This document shows, one piece after another, positions 1 to 7,480 of a DNA stretch of 64,000 nt (positions within the stretch are counted from its first letter, which is position 1; each line of letters starts with the position of its first letter). The notes beneath the pieces are model-generated. The model worked only from the letters and a program-made list of their open reading frames with translations. It made no database searches and was not told the DNA's origin. This DNA comes from Nitrospiraceae bacterium (lineage in GTDB: Bacteria; Nitrospirota; Nitrospiria; Nitrospirales; UBA8639), in NCBI GenBank assembly GCA_020632595.1, contig JACKFF010000003.1, positions 62,001-126,000 of the forward strand, read 5' to 3'. Position numbers and translations under genes: made by a program.

Positions 1-317
1 GAGGCTATCAACGCTCTAATGCAGCGGTCCCGGCAAGCACGTTCACCCCTGCTATTCCTGATTCCAATTGGAACATCTTTGCGACCGGACTCGGATTGAG
101 ATGCAAACGGGGATCACACTTCCTGGGATTCATCAGTTGCGGGGATTCTAACCCTCACTCAGGCTACCTGGAAGCCATTGTTTTGGATCTTGCGTTTCAA
201 TGGGCGCTCTGGGAGACCCGCACAATCAATGGGAACGAAATTAGCCCCACCATCAATGGTAAGTACAAAACGAAAGACTGGTATATCGGATCGTTCAGTA
301 TCGGTCTGATTTTTTAA
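1..317 (+). CDS. FadL/OmpP1-type outer-membrane protein, C-terminal end only
   Basis: The frame is open from the left edge (codons in phase with base 3) to the TAA at 315-317, giving about 104 residues of a protein that begins outside the window. The visible part resembles the last strands of the OmpP1/FadL/TodX family of outer-membrane transporters for hydrophobic substrates: a 'PAIPDSNW' segment, then a glycine-rich strand, a 'DLAFQWALWETRTING' strand, 'INGKYKT', and a final strand ending in Phe, the usual C-terminal signal of a beta-barrel. An internal TTG at 96 could be mistaken for a start, but homology-like sequence continues upstream of it. The substrate cannot be told from this fragment. 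Confidence 0.7.
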   Translation, partial: GYQRSNAAVPASTFTPAIPDSNWNIFATGLGLRCKRGSHFLGFISCGDSNPHSGYLEAIVLDLAFQWALWETRTINGNEISPTINGKYKTKDWYIGSFSIGLIF

Positions 318-482
318 GGGACACAGCAACATTTTGCACACCACCAGTATATGGAATTGGTTCGCATTGACTGAGGCTACATTCTTTTATAGAGCACTCG
401 GTGTAAATCTCTCTGTATCGTTGTAGAATGCCTTGCAATTGTCTCAGCTCAGGAGGAGATTCGACACCAAACTCATTTAGAA

Positions 483-1097
483 ATGGGAAATGACGGATAC
501 CACATGAACGTCAAGGAAACTGGACCAAGACAAATGACATTTTCCCAATCAGACATGTTAATACTTGTCGATAAAAACGATGAAGTCATCGGCTTTCAGG
601 AGAAAGAGGCCTGTCATGATGGCGCCGGCCAACTCCACCGTGCCTTCTCCGTGTTCCTGTTTGACCAAACTGGAAAGCTTCTTTTACAAAAACGCAGCCA
701 CCACAAGCGACTTTGGGGAGATTTCTGGTCAAACAGCTGCTGTAGCCATCCGCGACCGCATGAGAATACCCGCGACGCGGCCGAAAAACGTGTTCGGGAA
801 GAATTGGGCGTCGATTCGTGCCTGCACTTTCTCTTCAAGTTCGAATATCGTGCACGCTACGATGGACGTGGTTCAGAGCACGAACTTTGCTATGTGTACG
901 CCGGTCTCTTAGCCGGAGAGCCGAAGGTAAATGAGTTCGAGGTAGGGGCATGGCGAATGATCTGCCCACAATCACTCGACCAAGAACTCGTTGAAAAGCC
1001 GGGCGTCTTTACACCATGGCTCAAGTCCGAATGGCCGCGCCTACGAGGCAGTCACTGGAACACCGTAAAAGGTCTCTTGTCCTCAGAAAATGGCTAA
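483..1097 (+). CDS. idi: Isopentenyl-diphosphate delta-isomerase, type I
   Basis: A Nudix-fold isomerase that interconverts IPP and DMAPP in isoprenoid synthesis. With the first ATG it is 204 aa. Motifs: 'SNSCCSHP' near residues 83-90 carries the catalytic Cys (87 by position); the Nudix helix is 'EKRVREELGV' near 101-110; 'EHELCYVY' holds the second catalytic Glu expected in Idi1 enzymes. The family is normally about 180 aa, so the true start may be the ATG at 534 (187 aa) or at 504. A strong purine run (AGGAGGAG, 451-458) lies too far from 483 for ideal spacing, so the start is uncertain. It stands alone, between the outer-membrane protein and a gene-poor stretch. Confidence 0.9.
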   Translation: MGNDGYHMNVKETGPRQMTFSQSDMLILVDKNDEVIGFQEKEACHDGAGQLHRAFSVFLFDQTGKLLLQKRSHHKRLWGDFWSNSCCSHPRPHENTRDAAEKRVREELGVDSCLHFLFKFEYRARYDGRGSEHELCYVYAGLLAGEPKVNEFEVGAWRMICPQSLDQELVEKPGVFTPWLKSEWPRLRGSHWNTVKGLLSSENG

Positions 1098-1339
1098 GCC
1101 AACGATCAAGGAAGGCTTTAAGATTCCTATTATTTCGGACTTGTTTCATTTCTCAGTTTTTAGCCATTAGTTTCATGAAATCTGAAGATGGCGTTTGGCT
1201 TGGGCCCAACTGTTTTCGATGTCATGAACTTGATTGTGGGTATCTGCAAAAAGTTTGCTGTGGTTAATTCGACAGTGCTTGAATTCTGAGGCATTAAACA
1301 CATTGCAACTGCGCAAGTCGTTGTTCAAGACCATGCTAA

Positions 1340-1552
1340 CCGGCACGAGCAATTCCCATATTCTGTAAAACTGGCTTTTGGCATCGAAATTTTTTGGATG
1401 TATATCCGTCGCCTTTTAAGAATAGAAATGACTTGGCATTTGACCCTGGTACATCGCCTGTGTTCGGCACTACAGATCCACTGAAACATACGGTGAAGCT
1501 GAATTTTTCAACAAAGAGCTTGGCGGGAGTTACTTATACGCGCAGATATTAG
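1340..1552 (+). pseudogene. Possible remnant of an outer-membrane protein 3' end
   Basis: Bases 1098-1698 hold no complete gene. Within them one frame is open without an ATG from just after a TAA (1337-1339) to a TAG at 1550-1552. Its last 40 residues look protein-like and barrel-like, with 'FDPGTSPVFGTTDP' followed by 'HTVKLNFSTKSLAGVTYTRR' and a terminal Tyr. I read it as the decayed tail of an outer-membrane protein gene. The call rests only on residue pattern. Confidence 0.3.
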
Positions 1553-1704
1553 AATGATCTAAGGAAATAGCCCTGAAGAGAAATCTCAATCGTCCGTGTC
1601 ATCCCCTTTGTTCATTCTAAAGAGGTACAGGATTCGATTCTTTACCGGTCTTTCTAAACGCCACTAGATTGCAAACCCATATGTCTTGTTAGAGAAGGAT
1701 GGTT

Positions 1705-2013
1705 ATGCAGGGCGAAATGCCATTCCCAAAGGGCTTTTGGCGACTCACTCTTCCACGGAAGTTTGATAGGGAAGCTCAAAAAGAATTCGAGATTAGAATC
1801 CAACAGATCCTATCGGGTGGCTATACGAAGTTGGCGCTGGATCTCAATCCTGTGGCATTGATTAGTAATTCTGGATTAGGCCAAATTGCTATGACCTGTT
1901 TAGATCTCAAAGCAAAGGGTATTCAGGTGCGCTTTGTTGGGATTTCACCAAAAATCAAAGGTATGCTGGATCGACATGGACTCTCTGATCTTCTTGCCGC
2001 TGCAAACATCTAG
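1705..2013 (+). CDS. STAS-domain protein (anti-sigma-factor-antagonist-like)
   Basis: About 102 aa, a single STAS domain of the SpoIIAA/RsbV kind, probably a cytosolic partner-switch protein. The conserved loop that carries the regulatory Ser in this family is 'LISNSGLGQIAMTCLDLKAK', roughly residues 50-70, followed by 'VRFVGISPKIKGMLDRHGL', the usual second helix. The start is chosen at 1705 because the purine-rich AGAGAAGG (1691-1698) is 6 bases upstream; the ATG at 1699 directly abuts it. No cognate kinase or phosphatase lies beside it. A second, divergent STAS protein sits at 30690-31025, so the partner-switch network is dispersed. Confidence 0.75.
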   Translation: MQGEMPFPKGFWRLTLPRKFDREAQKEFEIRIQQILSGGYTKLALDLNPVALISNSGLGQIAMTCLDLKAKGIQVRFVGISPKIKGMLDRHGLSDLLAAANI

Positions 2014-2132
2014 TTAGTTATTGCCCTCTTAAAAATACCATTCTGTTTGATTTGTACAATCTCTTTTGGTCAATTCTGGAAACCGAATCATGTCGACCAA
2101 TGGAATTTTCACTGATTCACAGACTCATATAA

Positions 2133-2349
2133 TGGGACTGTTGAAAAAAGCCGCCAGCGGCGTTCTCGCGATTTTTCCGTGCTCACGTAAGACGCGTACG
2201 CTCCGCGCGTAAAAACGGTTGCGGCCTTGCTGGACGGACCCTTCGGGAAGACTCAGGGCATGCTTTTTTGAACCGAACCGGAGCCTTTGATGAGCAATCT
2301 AATCCTGGGCAAATTTGTCCTTGAAAATCTTAATTATTCAACACTCCCA
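2133..2349 (+). mobile_element. MITE-like element, copy A (217 bp)
   Basis: First of three copies of one short non-coding repeat (others at 17095-17287 and 24144-24336). It begins TGGGACTGTTGAA and ends TTCAACACTCCCA, an inverted pair with 12 of 13 matches. It is flanked by TAA (2130-2132) and TAA (2350-2352), a 3-bp direct repeat that looks like a target-site duplication. Copy A is 24 bp longer than the others because of extra sequence near 2250-2275, in the middle of the element. It encodes no protein I can support, so it would need a transposase in trans. Confidence 0.75.
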
Positions 2350-2352
2350 TAA

Positions 2353-2550
2353 TCGATTGACAGCCAAGCTTGTATAGGCGGGAAAGGCCAGGATAAGGAT
2401 GACATGCTGTCCACTACACCAGATCGGATTCCGAATAAAAACTGGCCAGCAAAAAATTGGTAGTATGGGGAAGGAAGTGCAAAGCTACATGTTTAGATCC
2501 GGTCAGACTGGATAATCAACCGGCGGCATTAACATGGAGCCCATTGAAAT
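2353..2550. other. Intergenic, nothing recognised
   Basis: This is the non-coding gap between the mobile repeat and the tRNA gene. I see no open frame with a ribosome-binding site, no strong hairpin and no repeat here. Confidence 0.5.
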
Positions 2551-2626
2551 TGGCTCCTCGGGCAGGACTCGAACCTGCGACCATTCGGTTAACAGCCGAA
2601 CGCTCTACCAACTGAGCTACCGAGGA
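2551..2626 (-). tRNA. tRNA-Asn (anticodon GTT), CCA encoded
   Basis: Read on the minus strand, the 76 bases fold as a cloverleaf. The acceptor arm TCCTCGG pairs with CCGAGGA, followed by discriminator G and an encoded CCA. The D-arm contains AGCTCAGTTGGTAGAGC. The anticodon arm TTCGGCTGTTAACCGAA gives anticodon GTT (Asn). The T-arm contains GGTTCGAGTCC. It is a single tRNA gene, not part of a visible tRNA cluster. Confidence 0.97.
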
Positions 2627-2731
2627 ACGAATATTTTTTAAGTGCGAATACTTTTCTTGTGAAGGATGATCATAGCGTGACTGCCGGATTTCTTCAAGAA
2701 CCGATGAACCCTTTTAAAGACTTTTTATGCC

Positions 2732-2995
2732 TTAGAACTGAAAATCGGCAGAATCCTCTTCACCCTCATCTGCCTCCGACGCCCCCCCTTCGGATAACTT
2801 CACATAGTGGCGTGCCCAGGATAAATAAATATTAGCGCTGTCTTTCATTGCATCGGTACCTTTGATAAGTTTACCGACAATTTCCTGATCTCCCCCACTG
2901 ATTTCAATCTCTCGTGCTTTGGTTTCTAACGCATGATGAAAATTTTCCATCTGTTCCGTCAACGTCTGCACATGTTGATTTAAATCGGTACTCAT
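2732..2995 (-). CDS. Small acidic protein downstream of OFOR cluster 1
   Basis: 87 aa, not recognised as a characterised family. The body is predicted helical and charged (heptad-like 'LNQHVQTLTEQMENFHHALE'), and the C-terminus is strongly acidic ('GGASEADEGEEDSADFQF'). The start has an AGGGG-type ribosome-binding site. It lies 116 bp after the delta subunit of the five-subunit oxidoreductase, in the same direction but beyond a terminator hairpin (3056-3099) and behind its own 16-bp palindrome, so it may be transcribed separately. Its position suggests, without proving, a link to the oxidoreductase, for example as an accessory or assembly factor. Confidence 0.6.
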   Translation of the reverse strand: MSTDLNQHVQTLTEQMENFHHALETKAREIEISGGDQEIVGKLIKGTDAMKDSANIYLSWARHYVKLSEGGASEADEGEEDSADFQF

Positions 2996-3019
2996 TTAAT
3001 CTTACCCCTACATCCTGTG

Positions 3020-3035
3020 CATCCATTAATGGATG
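3020..3035. promoter_or_regulatory. 16-bp perfect palindrome, candidate operator
   Basis: CATCCATTAATGGATG equals its own reverse complement and lies 25 bp upstream of the start of the 87-aa gene (minus strand). Its position fits a repressor or activator site in that leader. The binding protein is unknown. Confidence 0.35.
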
Positions 3036-3055
3036 ACGGTTCGTCTAACAAATAA

Positions 3056-3099
3056 AAAAGCCCTACGACCAATCACAAGACGGAGATCGTAGGGCTTTT
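3056..3099 (-). terminator. Rho-independent terminator of OFOR cluster 1
   Basis: AAAAGCCCTACGA (3056-3068) pairs perfectly with TCGTAGGGCTTTT (3087-3099). On the minus strand the stem is followed by a T-rich run, so it terminates transcripts leaving the delta-subunit gene. Confidence 0.8.
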
Positions 3100-3111
3100 C
3101 GTCTTTTAGAA

Positions 3112-3390
3112 TTATCCCTGATAGGCTTGACCCAATTCCGCAGCTTCTCCAGCCTTATCCATTAAGGTCCCATCTGAATTCACGGCGACCATTTCAATCG
3201 CTTCGTGTTTAGCGGCGTCACATACGACTTTACAGAGCTCACACCCCTTGCACCGCTCAATATGCACTTCGGCAATCATTTTGTCTGAATTGAGATCCAG
3301 ACAGTTGGCCTCCGGACAATACATAATGCAGAGCCGACAGCCTTTTTTCGCCACACATTTCTCATCTGTCACTTGAGCAACATTATACAT
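3112..3390 (-). CDS. 2-oxoacid:ferredoxin oxidoreductase, delta (ferredoxin) subunit, cluster 1
   Basis: 92 aa, two [4Fe-4S] cluster motifs: an atypical first motif 'CVAKKGCRLCIMYCPEA' (about residues 12-28) and a classical second 'CKGCELCKVVC' (about 50-60). It should pass electrons between ferredoxin and the TPP-dependent catalytic core. Last gene of the cluster epsilon-alpha-beta-gamma-delta, 36 bp behind gamma and directly before a terminator. The second cluster encodes a clear paralogue at 63686-64000. Which 2-oxoacid each cluster uses (pyruvate or 2-oxoglutarate) cannot be decided from the sequence alone. Confidence 0.88.
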   Translation of the reverse strand: MYNVAQVTDEKCVAKKGCRLCIMYCPEANCLDLNSDKMIAEVHIERCKGCELCKVVCDAAKHEAIEMVAVNSDGTLMDKAGEAAELGQAYQG

Positions 3391-3426
3391 CTATCTATCT
3401 CTTTCCTTCGCTGAGGTTCTCGGTAT

Positions 3427-4131
3427 TTATGCGGCCGTGGCTTCTCCGACCATCAATTCCACGTTGTTTTTCTCAGCCCATTCTGCTGCTATTTCATAGG
3501 ATCGGGCTACCGTATCGAGGTTCTTCTTTAACAACATTTCTTTTTTGGCAAACTTCTTCTTAATGGCTTCGTCCAGGGTTGCCGTACCACCAGAGGCCAC
3601 GAATTTTTTCCCGAAGCGCTCCTGTAAAGCCAGGTCCAATCCATTCATGGAAACACACTTTGTGATCCCGGCCACGGAACCAATCATGGTCATGTTCGTT
3701 GCCAATTCAGTCCCGGCGATTTCTAAGGCAATATTCGTCCCTGGAATATTAAAGACCGATACATTCAGGTCTTTGAGTCGTTTCACGTCTTCATCGGACA
3801 AGAGAGGCATGTCAGTATTGATGATCACAAGCCCACCCTCTTTAATCCCGGAATAAAATGGCATCGTATAACTCTTCCCCATCGTAATAACCTGAGGATG
3901 AAACACTTGGATCACATCTGGAAACACCAGCTCGCCCCTGTCGTAAATTTTTCTGAGTCCGATTCGGCAATAACTTTCGGCCGGAGCCATACGCTTTTCG
4001 GCCCCAAAAAATGGATTCGAAATGGCAAACTTCCCATCTTTGGATGCAGCCATAGCCATGACATGTGCCGCAGTCACGGCACCTTGCCCTCCCAGACCTG
4101 ACATTCGGATATTGATTCGACGTATAATCAT
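3427..4131 (-). CDS. 2-oxoacid:ferredoxin oxidoreductase, gamma subunit, cluster 1
   Basis: 234 aa, the gamma-domain family of pyruvate/2-oxoacid oxidoreductases, which helps bind coenzyme A. The family glycine motif 'MSGLGGQGAVTAAHVMA' is at residues 10-26, and 'NPFFGAEKRMAPAESYCRIG' follows near 40-59, the expected conserved loop. It lies 29 bp after beta and 36 bp before delta. The nine residues before 'MSGLGGQG' leave an alternative internal start possible, but similar N-terminal extensions are usual in the family. Confidence 0.88.
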   Translation of the reverse strand: MIIRRINIRMSGLGGQGAVTAAHVMAMAASKDGKFAISNPFFGAEKRMAPAESYCRIGLRKIYDRGELVFPDVIQVFHPQVITMGKSYTMPFYSGIKEGGLVIINTDMPLLSDEDVKRLKDLNVSVFNIPGTNIALEIAGTELATNMTMIGSVAGITKCVSMNGLDLALQERFGKKFVASGGTATLDEAIKKKFAKKEMLLKKNLDTVARSYEIAAEWAEKNNVELMVGEATAA

Positions 4132-4160
4132 GGATTAGCTCCTCTCACATGTCTCTCCGT

Positions 4161-5069
4161 TTATGCTGTTTGGCCGGCAAGTTGCTTTTTGGCTGCAGCT
4201 TTTCGTTCTTTTTCTTTCGCTGCCAATTCGGCCAATAATTCCTTAGCCGGTTCGCTTACATACTCTTTATAAGCAAACCGTTCCGTTGGCTTTTCAGAAT
4301 CACGCATTTCCTGTAAGCCTTCCATGCTGTTTTTTCCAATTTCCAGGATACATGGGGTATATAATTGGAGGTAAGTCGGTCCAATTTCTCTCGCAATATG
4401 CACAGCATTTTTAATCACTTTTTCAATGAGATTTGGTTTGCTGACCGTGCAATTCACCACATAATGGCAGCCGGACTCCCGGGCAATTTCTGGAAGGCGA
4501 ACTTTTTCAAAGGTTTTGCCTACCGGGGCCATCTTGGCAACAAAACCCTTTTGCATAAGCCCACTCTCTTGACCACCTGTATTGGCATATAGCTCGTTAT
4601 CGAAACAAATGGTGGTAAATTTTTCCTGACGGAACCAGGCCTGCAAGGTCATGTCCAGACCAATATCCACGGTAGCTCCGTCTCCTGCTAACACCACGAC
4701 GTCTTTATGGCGGTCAGGGAACCGAACCGTCAACGCCCGTTTTAACCCGGACGCAATGGCATTCTGATTGCCGAACAATGAATGGATATTGTGGACCGCC
4801 ACATGTGGAAATACCAAACTGGTACATCCTGTTGAGCCCACCATGACGGTATCCTCAGGACTGGGTAATGACGCGAGGATATAGCGGAATGCCATGGACT
4901 CTGGACATCCGGCGCAAAGAGAATGCTCTTCAATAAGTTCCTTTGCGTTACCGATATCCTTCCATCCTCGTTGTTCATTCCCATACGTTGCCCGTTTGAC
5001 CAGATCCTGGTATTCAGCGGGCATGATGTCAAACAACTCCTCTGCGATTTTTATTCGTTCTTTACTCAT
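4161..5069 (-). CDS. 2-oxoacid:ferredoxin oxidoreductase, beta (TPP-binding) subunit, cluster 1
   Basis: 302 aa. It binds thiamine pyrophosphate and one [4Fe-4S] cluster at the active site. Visible motifs: 'HSLCAGCPES' near residue 50 and 'GSTGCTS' near 78 (cluster cysteines), 'GDGATVDIG' near 130 followed by 'FDNELYANTGGQ' near 155 (the TPP/Mg2+ motif GDG...N), and a later Cys in 'YTPCILEIG'. A Lys/Ala-rich C-terminal tail ends the protein. It sits 67 bp after alpha and 29 bp before gamma. In the rTCA cycle this enzyme runs in the carboxylating direction with reduced ferredoxin. Confidence 0.92.
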   Translation of the reverse strand: MSKERIKIAEELFDIMPAEYQDLVKRATYGNEQRGWKDIGNAKELIEEHSLCAGCPESMAFRYILASLPSPEDTVMVGSTGCTSLVFPHVAVHNIHSLFGNQNAIASGLKRALTVRFPDRHKDVVVLAGDGATVDIGLDMTLQAWFRQEKFTTICFDNELYANTGGQESGLMQKGFVAKMAPVGKTFEKVRLPEIARESGCHYVVNCTVSKPNLIEKVIKNAVHIAREIGPTYLQLYTPCILEIGKNSMEGLQEMRDSEKPTERFAYKEYVSEPAKELLAELAAKEKERKAAAKKQLAGQTA

Positions 5070-5136
5070 GAGTTTCTCCTTATAATCGTGATCTGCTTGA
5101 GACCCATATTTTCACAAAGTGCTTTCCGATTGTCCA

Positions 5137-6348
5137 TCAACCCCCACGCCCAGCCAACGTAGGTGCCTTGACCCCTAACACAGTTTTGATTTCCGCGGCG
5201 ATGATTTCAGGCGGCATCGTCATTCCACCACACACATGTGGGCCCGCATGAATCCGTTCATTATTCGGAATCGTTGCGCTCACTTCACGGGCTAACCATC
5301 CAATGACATTAAATTCAGGAACAATAATGTGCTTGGCATGCTTAGTGGCCTCCCTGATCTCATCTCCAGGCCATGGCCGCAAGGTTTTAACCTTCACTAA
5401 ACCAACCCTAATTCCTTCCTCTTCCAACATCGCAATCGCTTCACGGCTTTGCGAAACTGCGGTTCCCGAGGCCACCACAATAACATCTGCATCGGTATTT
5501 TCGGTGTCAATCAGTCCATCCATCCAACGGATGGTGTGCTTCCTCGACCGTTCAACAGCGGCCCATACCTCCTGCTGCCAGCTTGCATGAGTGGCATAAC
5601 TAATATAGTTACTTTTCATTACAAAAGGATCCCGCATCATTCGAACAGGAGGACATTCCATATCCATACACGGAACCGGCGATCGATAGGGATCGTAGGG
5701 AGGCAAACACATGTCGACGGGAGTTAGATCAACCATATCTTTTGTATGGGTCACAAAAAAACCATCGCAGCATAAGGCCAATGGCAAATGAACATCAGGC
5801 TCTTCCGATACCATGTAGCCCTTGAGAATCCAGTCATAAAAATCTTGAGCTGTTTCCGCATGCCACACCAGCATACCCGTTTGCATTAAGTAGGAAATTT
5901 CTAAAGTATCCGGCTGAATGGAGAGAGGAGAGTTGATGCCACGGCAGGTCACAATCATCTGAATAGGCAGCCGCGCTCCGGCCCACATGGGGAAATTTTC
6001 CATAGCCCGCATGGTGCCTGGTCCCGCCGTGGTGGTAAACACTCTGGCGCCACCAAAAGCGGCTCCCGCGCATTGAGACATGACGGCAAATTCGCTTTCC
6101 CCTCGGAAGTAATCACCAATATATCCTTCAGCAAAGAGTTCTCCACACAAGGCGGCAGCTTCACTTTGAGGGGTAATGGGATACGCGACCATTATGTCAC
6201 AGGAGGCTCGCCGTACAGCCTCTTTTATGACTTCACTTCCAGTAAAGAAAGACGGTGTTCTTGGCGCCTCATTCATCATGTGCCAAGGATCGGTATACAC
6301 CTGTTCTTTTTTGTTTTTTTGTCCTATGAAAGAAGCTTGAGCGGCCAT
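5137..6348 (-). CDS. 2-oxoacid:ferredoxin oxidoreductase, alpha subunit, cluster 1
   Basis: 403 aa. Contains the signature 'YPITPQSE' near residue 57 that contacts TPP in this family, then 'TTTAGPGTMRAMEN' near 105 and the trans-domain segment 'ADVIVVASGTAVSQSREAI' near 285, with 'LRPWPGDEIREA' after it. It is clearly a paralogue of the alpha subunit at 61473-62825; long stretches align by eye. The N-terminal 30 residues are low in conservation. The gap to the preceding epsilon gene is 146 bp, wide for this operon. Confidence 0.92.
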   Translation of the reverse strand: MAAQASFIGQKNKKEQVYTDPWHMMNEAPRTPSFFTGSEVIKEAVRRASCDIMVAYPITPQSEAAALCGELFAEGYIGDYFRGESEFAVMSQCAGAAFGGARVFTTTAGPGTMRAMENFPMWAGARLPIQMIVTCRGINSPLSIQPDTLEISYLMQTGMLVWHAETAQDFYDWILKGYMVSEEPDVHLPLALCCDGFFVTHTKDMVDLTPVDMCLPPYDPYRSPVPCMDMECPPVRMMRDPFVMKSNYISYATHASWQQEVWAAVERSRKHTIRWMDGLIDTENTDADVIVVASGTAVSQSREAIAMLEEEGIRVGLVKVKTLRPWPGDEIREATKHAKHIIVPEFNVIGWLAREVSATIPNNERIHAGPHVCGGMTMPPEIIAAEIKTVLGVKAPTLAGRGG

Positions 6349-6494
6349 GATTTTGACCTCCTTTGTCTGCTTCAGGGTGAAAGACTTCCGATTTTCTTAA
6401 ACGATAATATAAATATGGAAAATCATAGATGAAAGTTTATCAGAACCAGTCATTTATCTCTTTCATGTATGATAAAAATCCCGAACAATTACAC

Positions 6495-7115
6495 TTAATG
6501 TTTCGCTGGAGGGGCGACCGTTCCCTTCAATTTCTTCACCCAATCCGCCAATCTGATTATCTTATCGGCTGTCGCATCACGAACGGATAACATCGCATCT
6601 TCATGACCAGCTTGAGCACACATGGCAATCGTGTAGCAGTTCGTACCACCACGAATGATCTTGAGAGAAAGATTGGCCTGATGACAATGAACGCCCACAA
6701 ACATGCAGGCATCAATTTTATTATGCCAGATAGTCAAATTAGGGTGGTTTGGATTTATTTCGATTTCAGGATTAATTTTAGGATATTTCGGTCTATAGTC
6801 CGGCATGGGAATCAACATAGCATGTTGACAAGAGGAATCCACACATTCTTTGATGGTTTCATACAAATGACGGATAGCTTTGGCTTTCTTGGCGGCCTTG
6901 TCATTCCATGCCCACAGAACCAATGGGCCCGGAAAGATCGTGGGCACTTTTGCCGCAAGAAACTGCCTGGCAGCCTCCTCCAACGCTTCCTCTTCGGAAA
7001 CTATGCTACCATGAATATGTCCTTGTCCTGGATCGGGAAGCCTGATCCCCATTGAGGCCGCAGACGGTGGCAAAAAATGTTCGGGGCCTGGCATTACCCT
7101 ATAAGAAGTTGTCAT
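6495..7115 (-). CDS. 2-oxoacid:ferredoxin oxidoreductase, epsilon-type fifth subunit, cluster 1
   Basis: 206 aa. Found only with the five-subunit oxidoreductases described from Hydrogenobacter-type and Nitrospira-type rTCA bacteria; its role is not established. Conserved with the paralogue at 62869-63630: 'PDYRPKYPK', 'NPNHPNLTIW', 'GVHCH.ANL.LK.IR.GTNC' and 'GHEDAM'. The shared His and Cys residues could bind a metal or stabilise the complex. First gene of the cluster, with a GAGGG ribosome-binding site 4 bases before the ATG and a promoter-like module at 7174-7218. Confidence 0.8.
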   Translation of the reverse strand: MTTSYRVMPGPEHFLPPSAASMGIRLPDPGQGHIHGSIVSEEEALEEAARQFLAAKVPTIFPGPLVLWAWNDKAAKKAKAIRHLYETIKECVDSSCQHAMLIPMPDYRPKYPKINPEIEINPNHPNLTIWHNKIDACMFVGVHCHQANLSLKIIRGGTNCYTIAMCAQAGHEDAMLSVRDATADKIIRLADWVKKLKGTVAPPAKH

Positions 7116-7173
7116 CGTACCCTCATGTCTCCATTAAAAAAAATTGGACAAATACTATCCGCTTCACCTGCCT

Positions 7174-7218
7174 ACTGTAAGAAGGCAATAAGGAAATCTC
7201 AAGATCGAAAAAGACCCA
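7174..7218 (-). promoter_or_regulatory. Promoter and GGGTC-type element of OFOR cluster 1
   Basis: On the minus strand: TGGGTCTTTT (7209-7218), then -35 TTGAGA (7197-7202), a 17-bp spacer and -10 TACAGT (7174-7179). The GGGTC starts exactly 15 bp before the -35, the same spacing as in front of the acl operon (49815-49838) and icd (53312-53335). The match outside the core is weaker than between those two. A second AAAAGACCCA lies at 7420-7429. Confidence 0.45.
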
Positions 7219-7221
7219 CCT

Positions 7222-7340
7222 GTCCAAAATATTGGACTTTTTGAGAATATACTATGAGTCTTTTGCCCTATAAATCAAAATTTTCCTAAATAACCTAGGT
7301 TAGTATAGGAAGGCGCTATAAATATTGTCAATTTGACAAT
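7222..7340. promoter_or_regulatory. Two inverted repeats upstream of OFOR cluster 1
   Basis: GTCCAA-N4-TTGGAC at 7222-7237, and ATTGTCAA-T-TTGACAAT at 7324-7340, are perfect inverted repeats in the AT-rich leader. They are of operator size and lie upstream of the predicted -35. The rest of 7116-7480 is non-coding, with no other supported feature. Confidence 0.35.
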
Positions 7341-7480
7341 TGTTGATAACAGACGGAAAAACCAATTTTTTAAAGTGAGAGTCCTCGTGGCTATCAACCT
7401 GTTCGTTGGTTTGAAAAAGAAAAGACCCAAAAGTTATGAGGAGAGAGAAAAACCACGGCAGGCAAAACGGAAAACATGGC

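Noticed and set aside
565..912. Open frame of about 115 codons inside idi, plus strand, other frame.
   Set aside because: It overlaps a well-supported isomerase gene entirely and has no domain-like composition.
1016..1267. Open frame across the idi end.
   Set aside because: Starts inside idi, no ribosome-binding site, Arg/Phe-rich composition without a recognisable pattern.
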